A stretch of DNA of 64,000 bases from Prillingera fragicola. Lineage: Eukaryota; Basidiomycota; Tremellomycetes; Trichosporonales; Trichosporonaceae. The DNA is taken from the NCBI GenBank assembly GCA_002335605.1, contig BEDY01000004.1:186001-250000 (forward strand), given 5' to 3'. A program made the translations under genes and the position numbers. Shown here in pieces: positions 1 through 10,822 of the stretch (its first letter is position 1; each line of letters begins with the position of its first letter). A model generated the notes under the pieces. That model ran no database searches and was not told the DNA's origin. It was given only the letters and a program-made list of their open reading frames with translations.

Positions 1-2
1 CG

Positions 3-1082
3 CCCTCAGCTGCTGTCGCCAAGGCCGCTACGCCGAAGGCCGCAGAATGGACCTGTGACTTGTGCGGCTTGCAAAACCCGGATAGCGCGAAGGAGAAGTG
101 TACCGTTTGCGAAGAGAAACGACCTGGAGCAACCCCAGCACCTGCCAAGGCACCTGCGACGATGCCTGCTGCTCCCTCGGGTGGATTCTCCTTTGGAGCT
201 GCCAAGCCGGCTTCTGCGTCGGCAGCTGAGTGGACCTGCGACCTGTGTGGCCTGCAGAACCCCGACAGTGCCAAGGAGCAGTGCACTATTTGCGAGGCGA
301 AGCGACCAGGGGATGCGCCTGCGACGGCTGGTGGATTCTCATTCGGGGCCAAGCCTGCGGCGCCTGCCGCTGCGGCTGGCGGAGCTGAGTGGGAATGCAG
401 CGTCTGCATGCTCATGAGCCCCGACAGCGCGAAAGAGAAGTGCATCGTCTGTGAGGCACCTCGCCCCGGGGCATCGGCGAGTGCGTCGTCCGCGGCACCA
501 CCGCCCGCCCTGCCCGCAGTGCCCACTGGCGGCTTCTCCTTTGGTGGGAAGCCCGTCTCCGCTCCTTCATCTGACGCACCACCCGCGCCACCGAGTGGTG
601 GATTCTCCTTTGGCGGAGCCCCAGCTGCCCCCTCTGCTCCCTTCTCCTTCGGCGGCAAGCCCCTCGCCGCGAGCTCATCCAAGGCCGCAGCTGCCCCCGC
701 CTCAGGAGGCTTTGGCTTCCCCGGAGCCCCAGCTGCGCCTTTCTCGTTCGGAGCCATGCCAGCAGCAAAGCCTGCTCCTGCAGCTTCGTCTGGCCCAGCC
801 TGGACGTGCGACACGTGCATGCTCGAGAACCCGGACAGTGCAAAGGAGACGTGCACAATATGTGAGGCGCCTCGTCCTGGTGCCGCCGCTGCTGCGCCAG
901 CCAAGGCTTCTGGCTTTGCCATGCCCAGCGCGCCATCGGGTGGGTTTAGCTTTGGCGCCAAGCCAAGCGCTCCCAAGCCGGCTGCCACTGCTGGTGCCGT
1001 TTGGACGTGCGACACTTGCATGCTCGAGAATCCCGCCAGTGCTACTGAGAAGTGCACGATATGTGATGCCCCCAGGCCATAG
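3..1082 (+). CDS. FG nucleoporin with RanBP2-type zinc fingers (3' part only)
   Basis: The reading frame is open from base 3 and ends at TAG 1080-1082, so only the last 359 residues are in the window and the start lies upstream. There are five RanBP2-type zinc fingers of the form W-x-C-x2-C-x10-C-x2-C (first cores WTCDLCGLQNPDSAKEKC, then WTCDLC, WECSVC, WTCDTC, WTCDTC). They are separated by Ala/Pro/Ser-rich linkers with many FSFG or GFSFG repeats. FxFG repeats bind importins in the nuclear pore channel, and RanBP2 fingers in Nup153/Nup358 bind Ran, so the likely role is a nuclear-basket nucleoporin. The combination recalls metazoan Nup153. Orthology cannot be decided without the N-terminus. 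Fingers 4 and 5 are nearly identical in DNA, suggesting recent module duplication. Confidence 0.8.
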   Translation, partial: PSAAVAKAATPKAAEWTCDLCGLQNPDSAKEKCTVCEEKRPGATPAPAKAPATMPAAPSGGFSFGAAKPASASAAEWTCDLCGLQNPDSAKEQCTICEAKRPGDAPATAGGFSFGAKPAAPAAAAGGAEWECSVCMLMSPDSAKEKCIVCEAPRPGASASASSAAPPPALPAVPTGGFSFGGKPVSAPSSDAPPAPPSGGFSFGGAPAAPSAPFSFGGKPLAASSSKAAAAPASGGFGFPGAPAAPFSFGAMPAAKPAPAASSGPAWTCDTCMLENPDSAKETCTICEAPRPGAAAAAPAKASGFAMPSAPSGGFSFGAKPSAPKPAATAGAVWTCDTCMLENPASATEKCTICDAPRP

Positions 1083-1195
1083 AGTCGTCTGCATCTATCA
1101 GTACATTATACGATGCATCAGTGCAACCATCCTCGCGTACCCCGACTGACTCTTGACTATGATTATTCATGATGATTACTCTTTCCCTCGCCATT

Positions 1196-4100
1196 CTACA
1201 CTACGCTAGCAGAATCGCTGCCCTCTGCCGGCAACGACGACGAGCTCCGCACATACTCTCGCTGTTCGGCATGGCCCCTAGGGCCAACATTGAGCGCATC
1301 TGGGCCACGACCAGCCGTTTGGCGACCGATAAGTTTGCGCCGAAGAACGGTCCACTTGGACCATAGCTTCTTGCGATCATGTCTATCCTGGCTAAAGCCC
1401 TGCTCGTCATCCGAGGCACTGTCCTCGAGGCGGCGGTATGGCAAGGGAATCTCGCGAGTGACGCGGTACGCGTCTGCGTTACCGAGATGTTCGGTCTCGA
1501 CACGGAAAAAGTTCCATTGCCAGCGACGCAGCATTTCAAGCAGCGCAAAGATCCACGAACGCATGCTCTTGTGGTGTTCAATGTTGGGAATGTACCAGAC
1601 CCAGATGAAGCGGATGATAATGTTGGTCGCCATGGCCCAGTAATAGACAAACTTGTTTGCGTAACCGAGGTCGGGGCGGAGGAGCTTACAGTGTGGTCGC
1701 AAGAGCGACCAATCGACAACAAGGTCCCAAGATGCCGTATAGATGCTCGCGATGGTTGCAAAGAGAACCCACAGGATGAAAGCCGGACCGCTCGGTACGC
1801 CGCCGCGCGAGCGCCAGTACACCATCATGCACGCAGACATGATGGAGCTGCAGTATTTGCCGCCGTTGACGAGATGGATGGTGAGATTCGAGTCCCACCA
1901 ACGCTTGACACACTGGATGAGACGGATCAGGGGTGGAATGCTGGCGAGCAACGCATAGGGCCAGCTCGAGCCGGATTTACACTGGGTATAGACATTCTCC
2001 CAGCCGCGATTGTATGCGCAGCTCATGAAGAAGATGTTCTGGATACTGTATACGAGACTGCTGTCAGCTTGCGACGAACAAAGGCGACGTACCTGTTCAA
2101 CTCGTCCGCCATGAAGAATACAATGAACTCGACGCGGCTGTACCCAGGAGTGATGACGGCAAACAGGACGCGCAGCAACCAGAATCGTGACCGGCGCCTG
2201 AGTACGGGCAAAGGGTTGAGGAAGAATGCGCACACAAACACGAGCCAGGCGAGCGGCCAGGTCGAGGGTGCGACATTGTGCGCGGCGACGCGGTAAAAAC
2301 TGAAGAAGAAGCAGTACGAGAGTGTCATGAAGAAGAATGAGGGGATCTCGGCGTATGACCTAAAGTCCAGTGTCGGCCGGGCGAGCTCCATGACAAACTC
2401 GTAGTTGATGCGTGCAGCCACCCACGCAATGAGGTTGAGTTCGAACAGCAGCGCAAAGATGACGGGAAAGTAAAAGGCAGCGTACACCTGGAGAAGCGCC
2501 TGATACTCGGGCATTGCCTCCCGCGTAGCTGGCTCAAACGACTTGACAATTGCGAGCACGGCAGCTGGAAGCGCAAGACCCAACATGAGTCCAGAGCGCA
2601 ACACCGTTGTATAGTGCGTGTGCACCTGGTTCTGCCTGCGGAGCTTGTCACGAGCACGCTTGCTGTCGCCGTGTTCAAAGTGTTCGGTAAACAGCTCTTC
2701 AGTCTGCCTGATCAAGCCATCGATTACCTCGCTGCGGCTAAATGAGCAAGGGGCGATCCGGTCCTCGGTATAAAGATCGAGGCAGATGATGCCAGTCGCC
2801 TTTTCAAACTTTTTCAAGGCCTTGCGGAAGCCTGTCAAGTTGAGAATGCGATAGTTTTTGATCAGCTCGAGATGTCTGTAGAATTCAAGCATTGCCACGC
2901 GCAGGTCCTTTTTGTACTTTTGGTACCTCTCGGGGTCGAACTGGCGATCGACTTTGTGATCGTCGTATCCCTTGCCCTTGGTTACGCCATTGCCGTGCCC
3001 ATTGCTTTTGGGAGTGACACCACCGCTAGTTCCAGAGGAAGCGCCGGTACCAAGAACGTGGTCGTAGTCGGCGCCATTGAAGGGAGTGCGCTTCACCGGC
3101 CCAACCTCGCCGCCCAGTGTCCGGCCAATGCGCGCCATTTTGGCCTCCCACTCGGGTATGCCCTCGGGATACTGCTCGTGGAAAATGCGGCGGTGCTCGG
3201 CAAGGTCGCGCAGCTGATCACGCAGCTCGTGTCCCTTGAGCGCTGCCTCAGTCTCGCGGTTCTGATAAAATGTCTCCACTTTGTCAAGCTCGTGGTCTAG
3301 GATATCGAAAAAATCCTGCTCGTCGGGCGCAAGTGAGTCGTACAGTTCCTCAAACGTGCGTGCAGTGCGCGGCTGGATACGCGGTGAGGGTAGCGTGAGG
3401 GATCCTGCAGCATTAGCTCATGCTGATATCCCAGCAACTCACGAATACTCCGTTGTCCACTCGGCGCGTCTTTCACCGAACTTGTACTGACACCAACACT
3501 TGGCTGAACCCTTGGGCTCACGAGAGACATCTTTGGCGATATCTTGGGCGAGAAACGCGGGGCGAACCCTGCTCCCATCGCCTGTGACGCAGCGCGATTT
3601 GCAGCATTGTGTCCACCGCCTTGACCGTGGTGGCCTTTCCTTCGGCCCGAGTTGCTCCTCAACCGGGTCACGTTTGGACCAAGCTGCGGGGTCGGCGCGC
3701 CTTGCGAAACCGTGCCCTCGCTCTGTGTCCGCGCCGTCTCGTACTCGCTGGTCTCGTCCCCCTTTGTGTCCTCCACGGAACGGGCGCCGCTCGAGCTGTC
3801 GCCACCGCTGCGCTCCGCATCAGGGATGGCCTCTACGAGAGGGGAAAAGTTGACGCCGCGTTTGAGACTCTTCTGCAGCCGGCTGTGGGCCGAGGGAAGG
3901 GGATCTTGAGGCTGTTCCTGTGCGTCCGTAGGAGCAACACTGGGTTCTCCGATATCCAGTGGCGGCGGGAGCGAAATGTGCTGTGTTTCGGGACGCGGCG
4001 ATGTGCCCATGGCACCGTAGCTGCCATCGTGCTGCTTGTTTAGCACCCCACTGCTACTCAAACTGTCATAGACTTACCTTTGACAACGCGGACAGAGGTG

Positions 4101-4734
4101 TAGGCACAGTAGAATGCCCCTTAGAGCCCCTTGAACTCGGCACACTCAAGCTCTCCGACCCAGCGGTAGGCGGCACACTCAATGCTCCAGGACTCGCCCC
4201 GCTCATCGTTCCAGGCCTCGGACTCGTCCCACTTGCAGCACTACTAGCACTCGCAGTCCCAGTCCTCCTCAACCTCGGCTTGGCCGGGCCATGATCGTCG
4301 TCCCCGGAGGAATCCTCATCGGCACCGTCGCTGCCTCGGGGTTGCCCGTGGGGTAACCTACTGTTCGACTGCGACAGCCGCGTCGACACGCGCTTGATCG
4401 CCTTCTTACATGCCCGATAGTCGATGTAGGCGCGCTTCCACTCTGGTGTAGAATTGTCGGATAGATATCTGCATAAAGGTGTCAGCACGTGTTGGCGGCA
4501 AAAGTCTCAAGCGCGGGACAGCTGTGAGATGCTTGCCACCCGCATCGCCACGGCATTGGGCAGCTGGAACACGACCTCGCCATGCCCACGAGAAGGATCT
4601 GACATGTTTGCGAGGCCGGCTCACATTCCCAGAGCAGCTGCAAGCCCAGACACTCCTCCGGCCCCTCGCTAGGAGTGGCTGACGAAAACATCACCCCAAG
4701 CCGCAGCAACCCGCACTCACTGGCCAAACTTCAT
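1196..4734 (-). CDS. SYG1: SPX-EXS phosphate exporter, SYG1/XPR1 family
   Basis: Predicted 1051-residue integral membrane protein. Exons: 4734-4721, 4468-4078, 4031-3443, 3404-2093 and 2045-1196. The first exon encodes only four codons plus two bases (MKFG) and joins the next to give MKFGQYLSDNSTPEWKRAY, the canonical SPX start, which fixes the start codon. SPX domains bind inositol pyrophosphates; the Lys-rich helix CKKAIKR is visible. A Ser-rich, probably disordered SPX insert follows, then FFDILDHELDKVETFYQN, the end of SPX. After several membrane helices comes the EXS domain (MSCAYNRGWENVYTQC, then KRWWDS and WRFIW-like helices). XPR1/SYG1 proteins export phosphate or signal phosphate status at the plasma membrane or Golgi. 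The 46-nt intron at 4077-4032 has alternative acceptors nearby; the other junctions are well constrained. Confidence 0.9.
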
Positions 4735-5265
4735 CGCAATGCGGGAACCATCAAATAAAAAGTGTACACAGTCGGCGGAAGATGTGGGTGGGGTTTGAGA
4801 AAGGAGGATAGTTTTACAAAGACAGAGGGAGAGTGTAACAACAGCAGGTTAGGAGCGGTGGGCACAAGACGGGTTTGAGTGGTGCCCCTGACTGGTGGAG
4901 GCCGTTTAGGAGCAGTGAGGTCCAGATTTCGGCGATGACCACGTGTGACCCTTAATCGTTGGGTGGCGTCTGTTGGCTGTCGAGGCCCCGCCAGACTCCC
5001 AATGACGATGGAATGGATATTGTAGAGGCTCAGACCTTGCCGGCGAGCGAGGAGACACCAATGCTTGCTTCGTGGTGCTTGCTCAAATATCAGATGTCTT
5101 CAGAGAGAAAGACGCTGACGGGCGAAGATTCCAGGCACAGGACACAAACAAACTCGTCGCCTACGAAACTGCACATGTTGCGGGAACGTTGATACAATGC
5201 AATGCATGTGCTGTAACGCCTTGATCTACAATTGTGGGGCTTTAGATCTACCGTCCCCCTACGCT
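4735..5265. other. Intergenic: SYG1 upstream region and 3' flank of the dioxygenase gene
   Basis: 531 bases upstream of the SYG1 start and downstream of the dioxygenase stop, both genes being on the minus strand. Reading frames here are short and lack domain-like composition. It should hold the SYG1 promoter and the dioxygenase 3' UTR. I see no distinctive motif. Confidence 0.6.
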
Positions 5266-6300
5266 TCACGCGGAAGCGGCAGTAGTGGAAGCGGTATTCT
5301 TCCAAGACCACATACCCCAGCCCAGGGCGCCATTGGGTTGGACAAAGATGTCTGAGATCACGTCCGTTTCGTCAATGACACCAGCGACGACAGCGAGAGG
5401 CAAGAAGTGCTCGGGTGTTGGGTGGGCCTGGCGGAACATGGGATGGGAAAAGAGGCGCAACGTGGTGTCCAGTGGGGAGCTAGAGTGGAGCGCGGTGTTG
5501 ACGGCGTCAAGGAAGGGCTTGCCGTATGACGCCTTGGCGCCGTGCATGTAGTCGCGGAGGTTGTGGACGGCCTGACCCGAGCCCATGATCGCGTAGCCCT
5601 GGTCGCGAAGGGACTTGAGAGCTTGGCCGAGCCTGGCCGAGGACACAGGGTTCCCGTCGCCGGGGAGCGAGACCTGGATGATGGGGATATCGGTGCCGCC
5701 CTCAAATGCGACGAGGAAGGGTACCCACACACCGTGGTCGAGGCCTCGCTTGGCGAGCGAGAATTGGCTGCCCGCCGTACCGAGGGCTGCCTTGATGTCG
5801 GCGAGCATAACTGGGTCGCCGCGCGAGGCAAACTTTTGCTCGTAATAGTTCTTGGGGAAACCGTAAAAGTCATACACGAGCGGGTTGGTCGTGTCCGTGT
5901 TCACCACAGGGTAAGCTTTGGATTCGCTGTCGGGATTCTCCCAGTGGGCGGAGATGACGACAATGCCACGAGGCTTGGACGCCGCAATGAGCTTGCCAAA
6001 CTTCTGCCATGCCTTGTAGGGCGCCGACTCGGTCTCAAACATGGTGGGAGGGCCACCATGCGAGAGAAAGTAGAGCTCACCCTTGGGATAGGTTCCCAGC
6101 TTTGTGGACGGAGCGACAGAAGGCATGGTAGTCAATGACGCAGTTGCGACAGGAGCCTGGGTGGATCCAAGACGTAGGATACGAGTAAGCGTCGATGAGC
6201 GAATGGTAGCAAGGTAGATTGCGGCGATGAGTGCGCCTAATGCAAGTGTGGTAAACAGTTTGCGATAGTGGCCCGCACGACGGTCAGCGCGTTGAGGCAT
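5266..6300 (-). CDS. LigB/DODA-family extradiol dioxygenase with N-terminal membrane anchor
   Basis: Intronless 344-residue protein. Residues about 14-34 (LFTTLALGALIAAIYLATI) form a signal-anchor or transmembrane helix. The rest is the class III extradiol ring-cleavage dioxygenase fold of the 4,5-DOPA dioxygenase/YgiD type: FLSHGGPPTMFE, then GIVVISAHWENPD, then DHGVWVPFLVAFEG. The His residues of SHGG, SAHWE and DHGVW correspond to the metal and substrate site of this family. The known reaction is oxygen-dependent opening of catechol rings, but substrates vary widely and the real one is unknown. A membrane anchor is not typical of cytosolic DODA/YgiD enzymes. It is transcribed in the same direction as its neighbours, with no operon-like relation. 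Confidence 0.85.
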   Translation of the reverse strand: MPQRADRRAGHYRKLFTTLALGALIAAIYLATIRSSTLTRILRLGSTQAPVATASLTTMPSVAPSTKLGTYPKGELYFLSHGGPPTMFETESAPYKAWQKFGKLIAASKPRGIVVISAHWENPDSESKAYPVVNTDTTNPLVYDFYGFPKNYYEQKFASRGDPVMLADIKAALGTAGSQFSLAKRGLDHGVWVPFLVAFEGGTDIPIIQVSLPGDGNPVSSARLGQALKSLRDQGYAIMGSGQAVHNLRDYMHGAKASYGKPFLDAVNTALHSSSPLDTTLRLFSHPMFRQAHPTPEHFLPLAVVAGVIDETDVISDIFVQPNGALGWGMWSWKNTASTTAASA

Positions 6301-6460
6301 GAAAGATGCGACGAGGACGAGAATTCCAAGACGGTTTATAAACAGATTAGCTAGATTAGCAGTGAGACTGATTTACCCATCAGTTGCCACGGATTAGTAA
6401 GCAAATCGCCGCAGCGGGTGTATATCTACCAGGTTTTGTAATACTTTGGTCTTGGTTTAA

Positions 6461-6487
6461 GCGGCGACTGCGGCGACTTCGGCGACT
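6461..6487. repeat. Three tandem copies of a 9-bp unit
   Basis: The units GCGGCGACT, GCGGCGACT and TCGGCGACT lie head to tail about 160 bp upstream of the dioxygenase start. Only the first base of the third copy differs. It could be simple slippage or a repeated protein-binding site. Confidence 0.8.
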
Positions 6488-6899
6488 TAGTAATCTACGG
6501 CAATCCCAACGGAAGATGCGCATGTCTGGCAGTTATCGAAACATCTGCTCGGCCAAGAGATGGCCATGTCTAGCACGGCGACTGGCAAGATGAGCTCTCG
6601 GCATCCCGGTGAATGAGGTGCCATCAAGATGACGCCAGGTCCGGTAGTAAGGTCCAGCTGCTCGCTGCTCTACAAAAGAATCCCCAGCGGCAGAGCTCGC
6701 GTTACAGTGTGGCATTACTTCGTGTTTATGTAGTGCCAGTGACCATGGCGTCGGGCGTGGCGTACAACATATTAGGGGGTTACGGTTACAAGGAAGGTGG
6801 CAGCGGGTAGCAGGGCTTTTGGCCTGCACCGCGCACGTCTATAGAGTGGATAGGGGGGAGGTCACGCTGAGCCAACCTCTCGTTTTGACGAGCCTCCCT

Positions 6900-6901
<2 letters not shown>

Positions 6902-6938
<37 letters not shown>
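6902..6938 (+). repeat. Homopolymer run of 37 G
   Basis: An uninterrupted run of 37 G on the plus strand (C on the minus strand), about 107 bp beyond the RING-gene stop, so it would be poly-C in that transcript's 3' UTR. The run can form G-quadruplexes if real. A homopolymer this long is also typical of sequencing or assembly artefact, so its true length is uncertain. Confidence 0.85.
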
Positions 6939-7044
6939 CTCGCGGTGCTGAGGGCAAGGAGGCCAGGGTTGTGGTCTTGTGTGGAAACGTCGTGCAAAGA
7001 AGTGTCCAAGCTGAGTCGTTCATGTCATACGTGTCCAGGGGCCA

Positions 7045-8938
7045 TCATGCCGGGGTCGCTGAGCGTGAGATGTCGCGCGATGGAGTGGTGCGGTTGCGCC
7101 CCGCCTTCTCGTCGCTCATCTTGAGCATCTCTCGCACCGACAGGTTGCAGTACGGGCATTTGCCCGAGTGGTTCAGCAGCCAGTTGTCGATGCAGTCCTG
7201 GTGGAAGACGTGGTTGCACGGGAGCTTGCGCAGCGCTGCCACATCGTACATTATGCGGCGGGGCACGTCGCGCGGCCCCCTAAAGTTCTCCTGGCATATG
7301 CCACATGTCGCACGGCTGGCCGGGAGGACAACATGAGGCAAGGAGAGACGAGAGGCGTCAACGTCCCGAGTGGCGACAGGCTCCCCAGCGTCCGTTGAAC
7401 GCTTTGGTGAGTCGGGGACCGCACCTGGAGGATCGCTCGGGTCGGGGACGTAGCACACAATCTCGCATCGCAAGAGCTCAGCCTGGTTGAGAGGCTCGGG
7501 TTGAGGCGTGCGAGGGCGTTCAGGTCGCAACGTTGTGTGCCAGCCACAAAGAACGCAGAGTCCCTGTACAGTCAGTCTCCCGGCACAAACGTAGAAACTC
7601 ACCACCCAGGCCACAGCCAGAACAGCGCCAACGGACACGATGACCAGGCTGCCAATGATCCAAAGCACGCGGACCCAGCCCGTGGCTACGACCATCATGG
7701 TGCCCCACCACAGAAGGGGAGCGCCGTGGTAGCAGTTTTGCTCCCTGCCCCAGTGAACAAAGAGGAGAGGGTGTCCGAGGAAGAAGAGAAGGAAGCCCCA
7801 CAGGGCAGTAATGTTCCCAACACTGAGAGCGTTAGTCACGGCGGACTTGTCCGACCAGAAATACTCACTCCGGTGCGAGAAGATCGAGGCGGCGCCACCA
7901 AGCTGCATGCCGAAGTCGCCTCCTCTCACCGCTCGTGAGATAGGGTGCAGGGTATAACGACGTTGCTTGACTTTGACGCTTGGTAGTCGCCAGCGACACA
8001 GCCGAAGCCGCGGGATTGTTGGATGTGGCCTGGCTGAACCGCCTGGACGTTGCGAGGGAGAAGGCCGAGCCAGTGGGGTGGCGGCGCTGGTGCAGCGAGG
8101 CCAGTGACGGGTCGGACGACACAGTGACGGCGAGGCCCTGTGGCAACACTGCCAAATCTGTCTTGCCGTATTCGGCAGGCTTGGACAAGTCCAGAGTTGT
8201 GCGCCAGCCAGAGGTTGTCGCCAGACTCGGGGTGCTTTGGCTTGCACTAGTTGGGGGCGAGGCAATGGGTGTGGCGAGGTTCATGAGACTCGGCGAGCTC
8301 AAGTTGGCGGCCGTTCCGACAGGAGAGAAGCGTGGGGTCATCATGAGACTCGGGGTGCTTGCGTTGGGGCTGAGCTGCGACATTTCGAGGGGCGAGATGG
8401 AAGTCGTCGACGCCCAGTACGAGGAACGGTAGGAGCTCCGCCTGTGCTGCGGCATGTTCAAGGCCGGAGATGAAACCGAGGCCATTGGGCGAGCAGGCAA
8501 GTGGGCTGCGTTGGGTTCGGGGTTGAGGAACGAGTTGGGTCCAGAGTTGGGGCCCGACTCGGCGAGGGAAGCCGCCGCGGCGCACGATGAGAGCTCGGGC
8601 TCAACTTCAGCGGCATGGTCACGGCGCTTCTGCCGCAGGCACAGCCAAGCATGCACGAGAAAAGCCATGATCAAGCGAACCACACTCAACGACATCCAGG
8701 TCTGGAAAAGCATTGGCTTTGAGCAAGAGTCGGTAGGAACTGCCTGCGACCTGCCAGGGTCGGTCGGAGAGACACTGAACGGAGCGAGAATGAGAAGCAC
8801 GATGAGCACGATGCCCTGCATCAGATTTGCGACTGGGACAACACATGAGATGTGTCTTTTCGCAAAGGCGAGTACGCCGCCGCGCTGCTCCTCATCGGGG
8901 TCGGGTGGTGCTGGTGGTGGAGGCGGCCTTGGCCACAT
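7045..8938 (-). CDS. Multi-pass membrane RING-H2 E3 ubiquitin ligase
   Basis: Predicted 602 residues from exons 8938-7869, 7822-7603 and 7563-7045 (introns 46 and 39 nt, each with a good branch site such as TGACTAAC). The start MWPRPPPPPAPPDPDEE is Pro-rich. Hydrophobic helices follow (near VVPVANLMQGIVLIVLLIL and WMSLSVVRLIMAFLVHAW), then a long Ser-rich loop with SLATSRR/SLATTKR-like repeats, then more helices (ITALWGFLLFFLGHPLLF and VLWIIGSLVIVSVGAVLAV). The C-terminal RING is CGICQENF...CNHVFHQDCIDNWLLNHSGKCPYC, a C3H2C3 RING-H2 arrangement. RING-H2 membrane proteins recruit E2 enzymes to ubiquitinate membrane or ER-associated substrates; the target here cannot be read from sequence. Confidence 0.85.
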
Positions 8939-10308
8939 GGTGCCAACGTCGCGCGAGCAGAAGGGCGAGAAAGGGGGGAAGGAGGTGAAGGGGGTTCGAA
9001 TGAGCGTGTCTTGATCTGGGTATGCGCGAGTGGTAGAATGGAAAGACCGTTGTCAAAGGAGATGGTCGACCTCGTCGTCGTCCCGAGTCCCACCCACACC
9101 GAAAGATGTGCTTCCGTGTGCCTGTGGCTCTCGACCTGCGGCGTCCTTTCGGTGCGTGCGCGACAAAAGGTACCAGGAAGACCTCTGCTGGTGACTAGGT
9201 GACGCACAAGGGAGACGAGACGGCACGGACGGGAGAGGTGGGGTCTATGTCTGCGGCAGGGCGTGTGGGGTATGGGGTTGGCAGCCAGCAGAAAGCGAGC
9301 CAGTTGGTGTGGGCTTTTTGCAAGGAACCTTGTTGGTTTGAGGGACGGACAAGAGGCACGCAAGAGCGAGACAACTGCCCCGATACGAAGCCTGGCCGGT
9401 GGAGTGAGAAGCTCCAGAACAGAATCTACGCGCGCAGGGATTGTTCTACCCTCGTACAGAGTGGGTGCGGTCTCCTATGAACGAAGTCCGCATACTTTCT
9501 ACGCGTCGTACCTTTCGGGGCAGCGGGAAGGCTTGGTCACTCTGTGGATGGTCTGCCGTCGTCAACTTTGTACGGCTTGGACGGTACTGTGGCCCTCGGT
9601 CCTCGACCCCTCCCCAGAGCGCCAAAGCTCTGCTCCTCTGCTCCACTTTAGCTCTCTTCAGACTGCGGGTCTGGACATGCAAGAACGAATGATTGGGACC
9701 ACGGCATGCACGGCACCGCAGCAAGATCTTGAACCCTGCCCCCTGGTGTCTGGTGCCTACACAACTCTACTGGACGACCGGGCCCCTCGCGTCGCAGAGT
9801 AGCACAACCTGAAAAACACACCGTTAATGGTCGTTTTGGACTGTCCTCCCCCAGCGTGTACAGATCCTCCGAGACCTCGTTCCTGTGGCGTTCCATCTGC
9901 GTACACTATCAGGCTCCGTTCTTCCCCGCGTCAGCAACCAACGACCACCCTGATCAAGCAAGCCCTTTGCCTCTCGAGGTACGCTAGTGAGTTGGACACT
10001 CACCCAGGCCTGCTCATTGGAACCTTGGTTCGTCCCGCTTTCTCGGCTTGCAAGCTGGAATCCATATTCCCTGAGCGGCCTGCAAACGAAGTCAGAGAAT
10101 TTCCGTTTCGGAATGATAAAGAAGGAGGCTCGCTTAAATATCCCGAAAATCCAATCCCACGCGAGACTGCTTCCGCTCTTACTGTTATGTAATGACTTCT
10201 TGCCACGCGAGTTTGGTACCGCTGCGATTACTCCCGTTCCATTTCGACGTCGAGTCTCAAAAGTCCAGACATAACCTATACCTATACCATCACCAACACC
10301 TATCAATC
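8939..10308. other. Intergenic: divergent upstream region of the RING ligase and mL60
   Basis: 1.37 kb between two divergent start codons. Reading frames up to about 180 codons exist on both strands but overlap each other and have no domain-like composition. I see promoter DNA and possible long 5' leaders only. Confidence 0.5.
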
Positions 10309-10725
10309 ATGTTCGGCGCCTTCCGCGCAAGCAGCATTGCCCAGGGCGGTCTTTTGTGGAAGAGCCCATTCCGTCTGTCAACCACCCGCAAGGCCAACCT
10401 TCGCAAGCGCATGCAGCGCGTCGACCGTGTCATTGCCGCCGTTGCCGAGTCTGGAATGGAGACGAGGAGTCTTGTGAGGTGTCTTGAGATGCCCAAGGAG
10501 AACGAGATGCTGGCAAAAGGTGTGTGGATTTGAAGTCATACTACTACATGGCCTACTTGCTGACGTTTACAGACAAGTACACGACCTTTGACCCCAAGGT
10601 CCGCGGATGGCGCAAGGGCGTTCACAAGGTCCCCAAGTGGACCAAGGTGGGTGTTGGCTTCAATGCTTCTGGAAGTCTGCTAACAAGCCCAGTTGACAAT
10701 GCGTGTGAATCCCAAGGGTTTCTAG
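10309..10725 (+). CDS. MRPL31: Mitochondrial large-subunit ribosomal protein mL60 (MRPL31)
   Basis: 105-residue protein from exons 10309-10519, 10573-10646 and 10693-10725. The start MFGAFRASSIAQGGLLWKSP and the basic core RLSTTRKANLRKRMQRVDRV match the fungal MRPL31 family. The second exon gives DKYTTFDPKVRGWRKGVHK and the 33-nt last exon gives LTMRVNPKGF, the conserved terminus. Without the last two introns the frame would stop early, so the splicing is well supported. The product is a small basic subunit of the mitochondrial 54S ribosome, and the N-terminus acts as a targeting sequence. Length agrees with the family's roughly 100-130 residues. Confidence 0.92.
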
Positions 10726-10822
10726 ATGTACATTCACACATTCATCGGCATTGACATGTATCAACATTCTCACAACCGAAGGCAGAGGGCATCAAGCACT
10801 GTCATCACTTCTTGAACCACGC

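Larger units (their letters stand above)
6301..7044. other. Intergenic with repeats: dioxygenase upstream region and RING-gene 3' flank
   Basis: 744 bases between two minus-strand genes. It holds a 9-bp direct repeat (6461-6487) and the long G run (6902-6938). No coding signal is convincing on either strand. Confidence 0.6.

Noticed and set aside
9263..9802. 179-codon plus-strand frame between the RING gene and mL60
   Set aside because: Trp/Cys/Arg-rich with no codon bias or motif; lies in promoter DNA.
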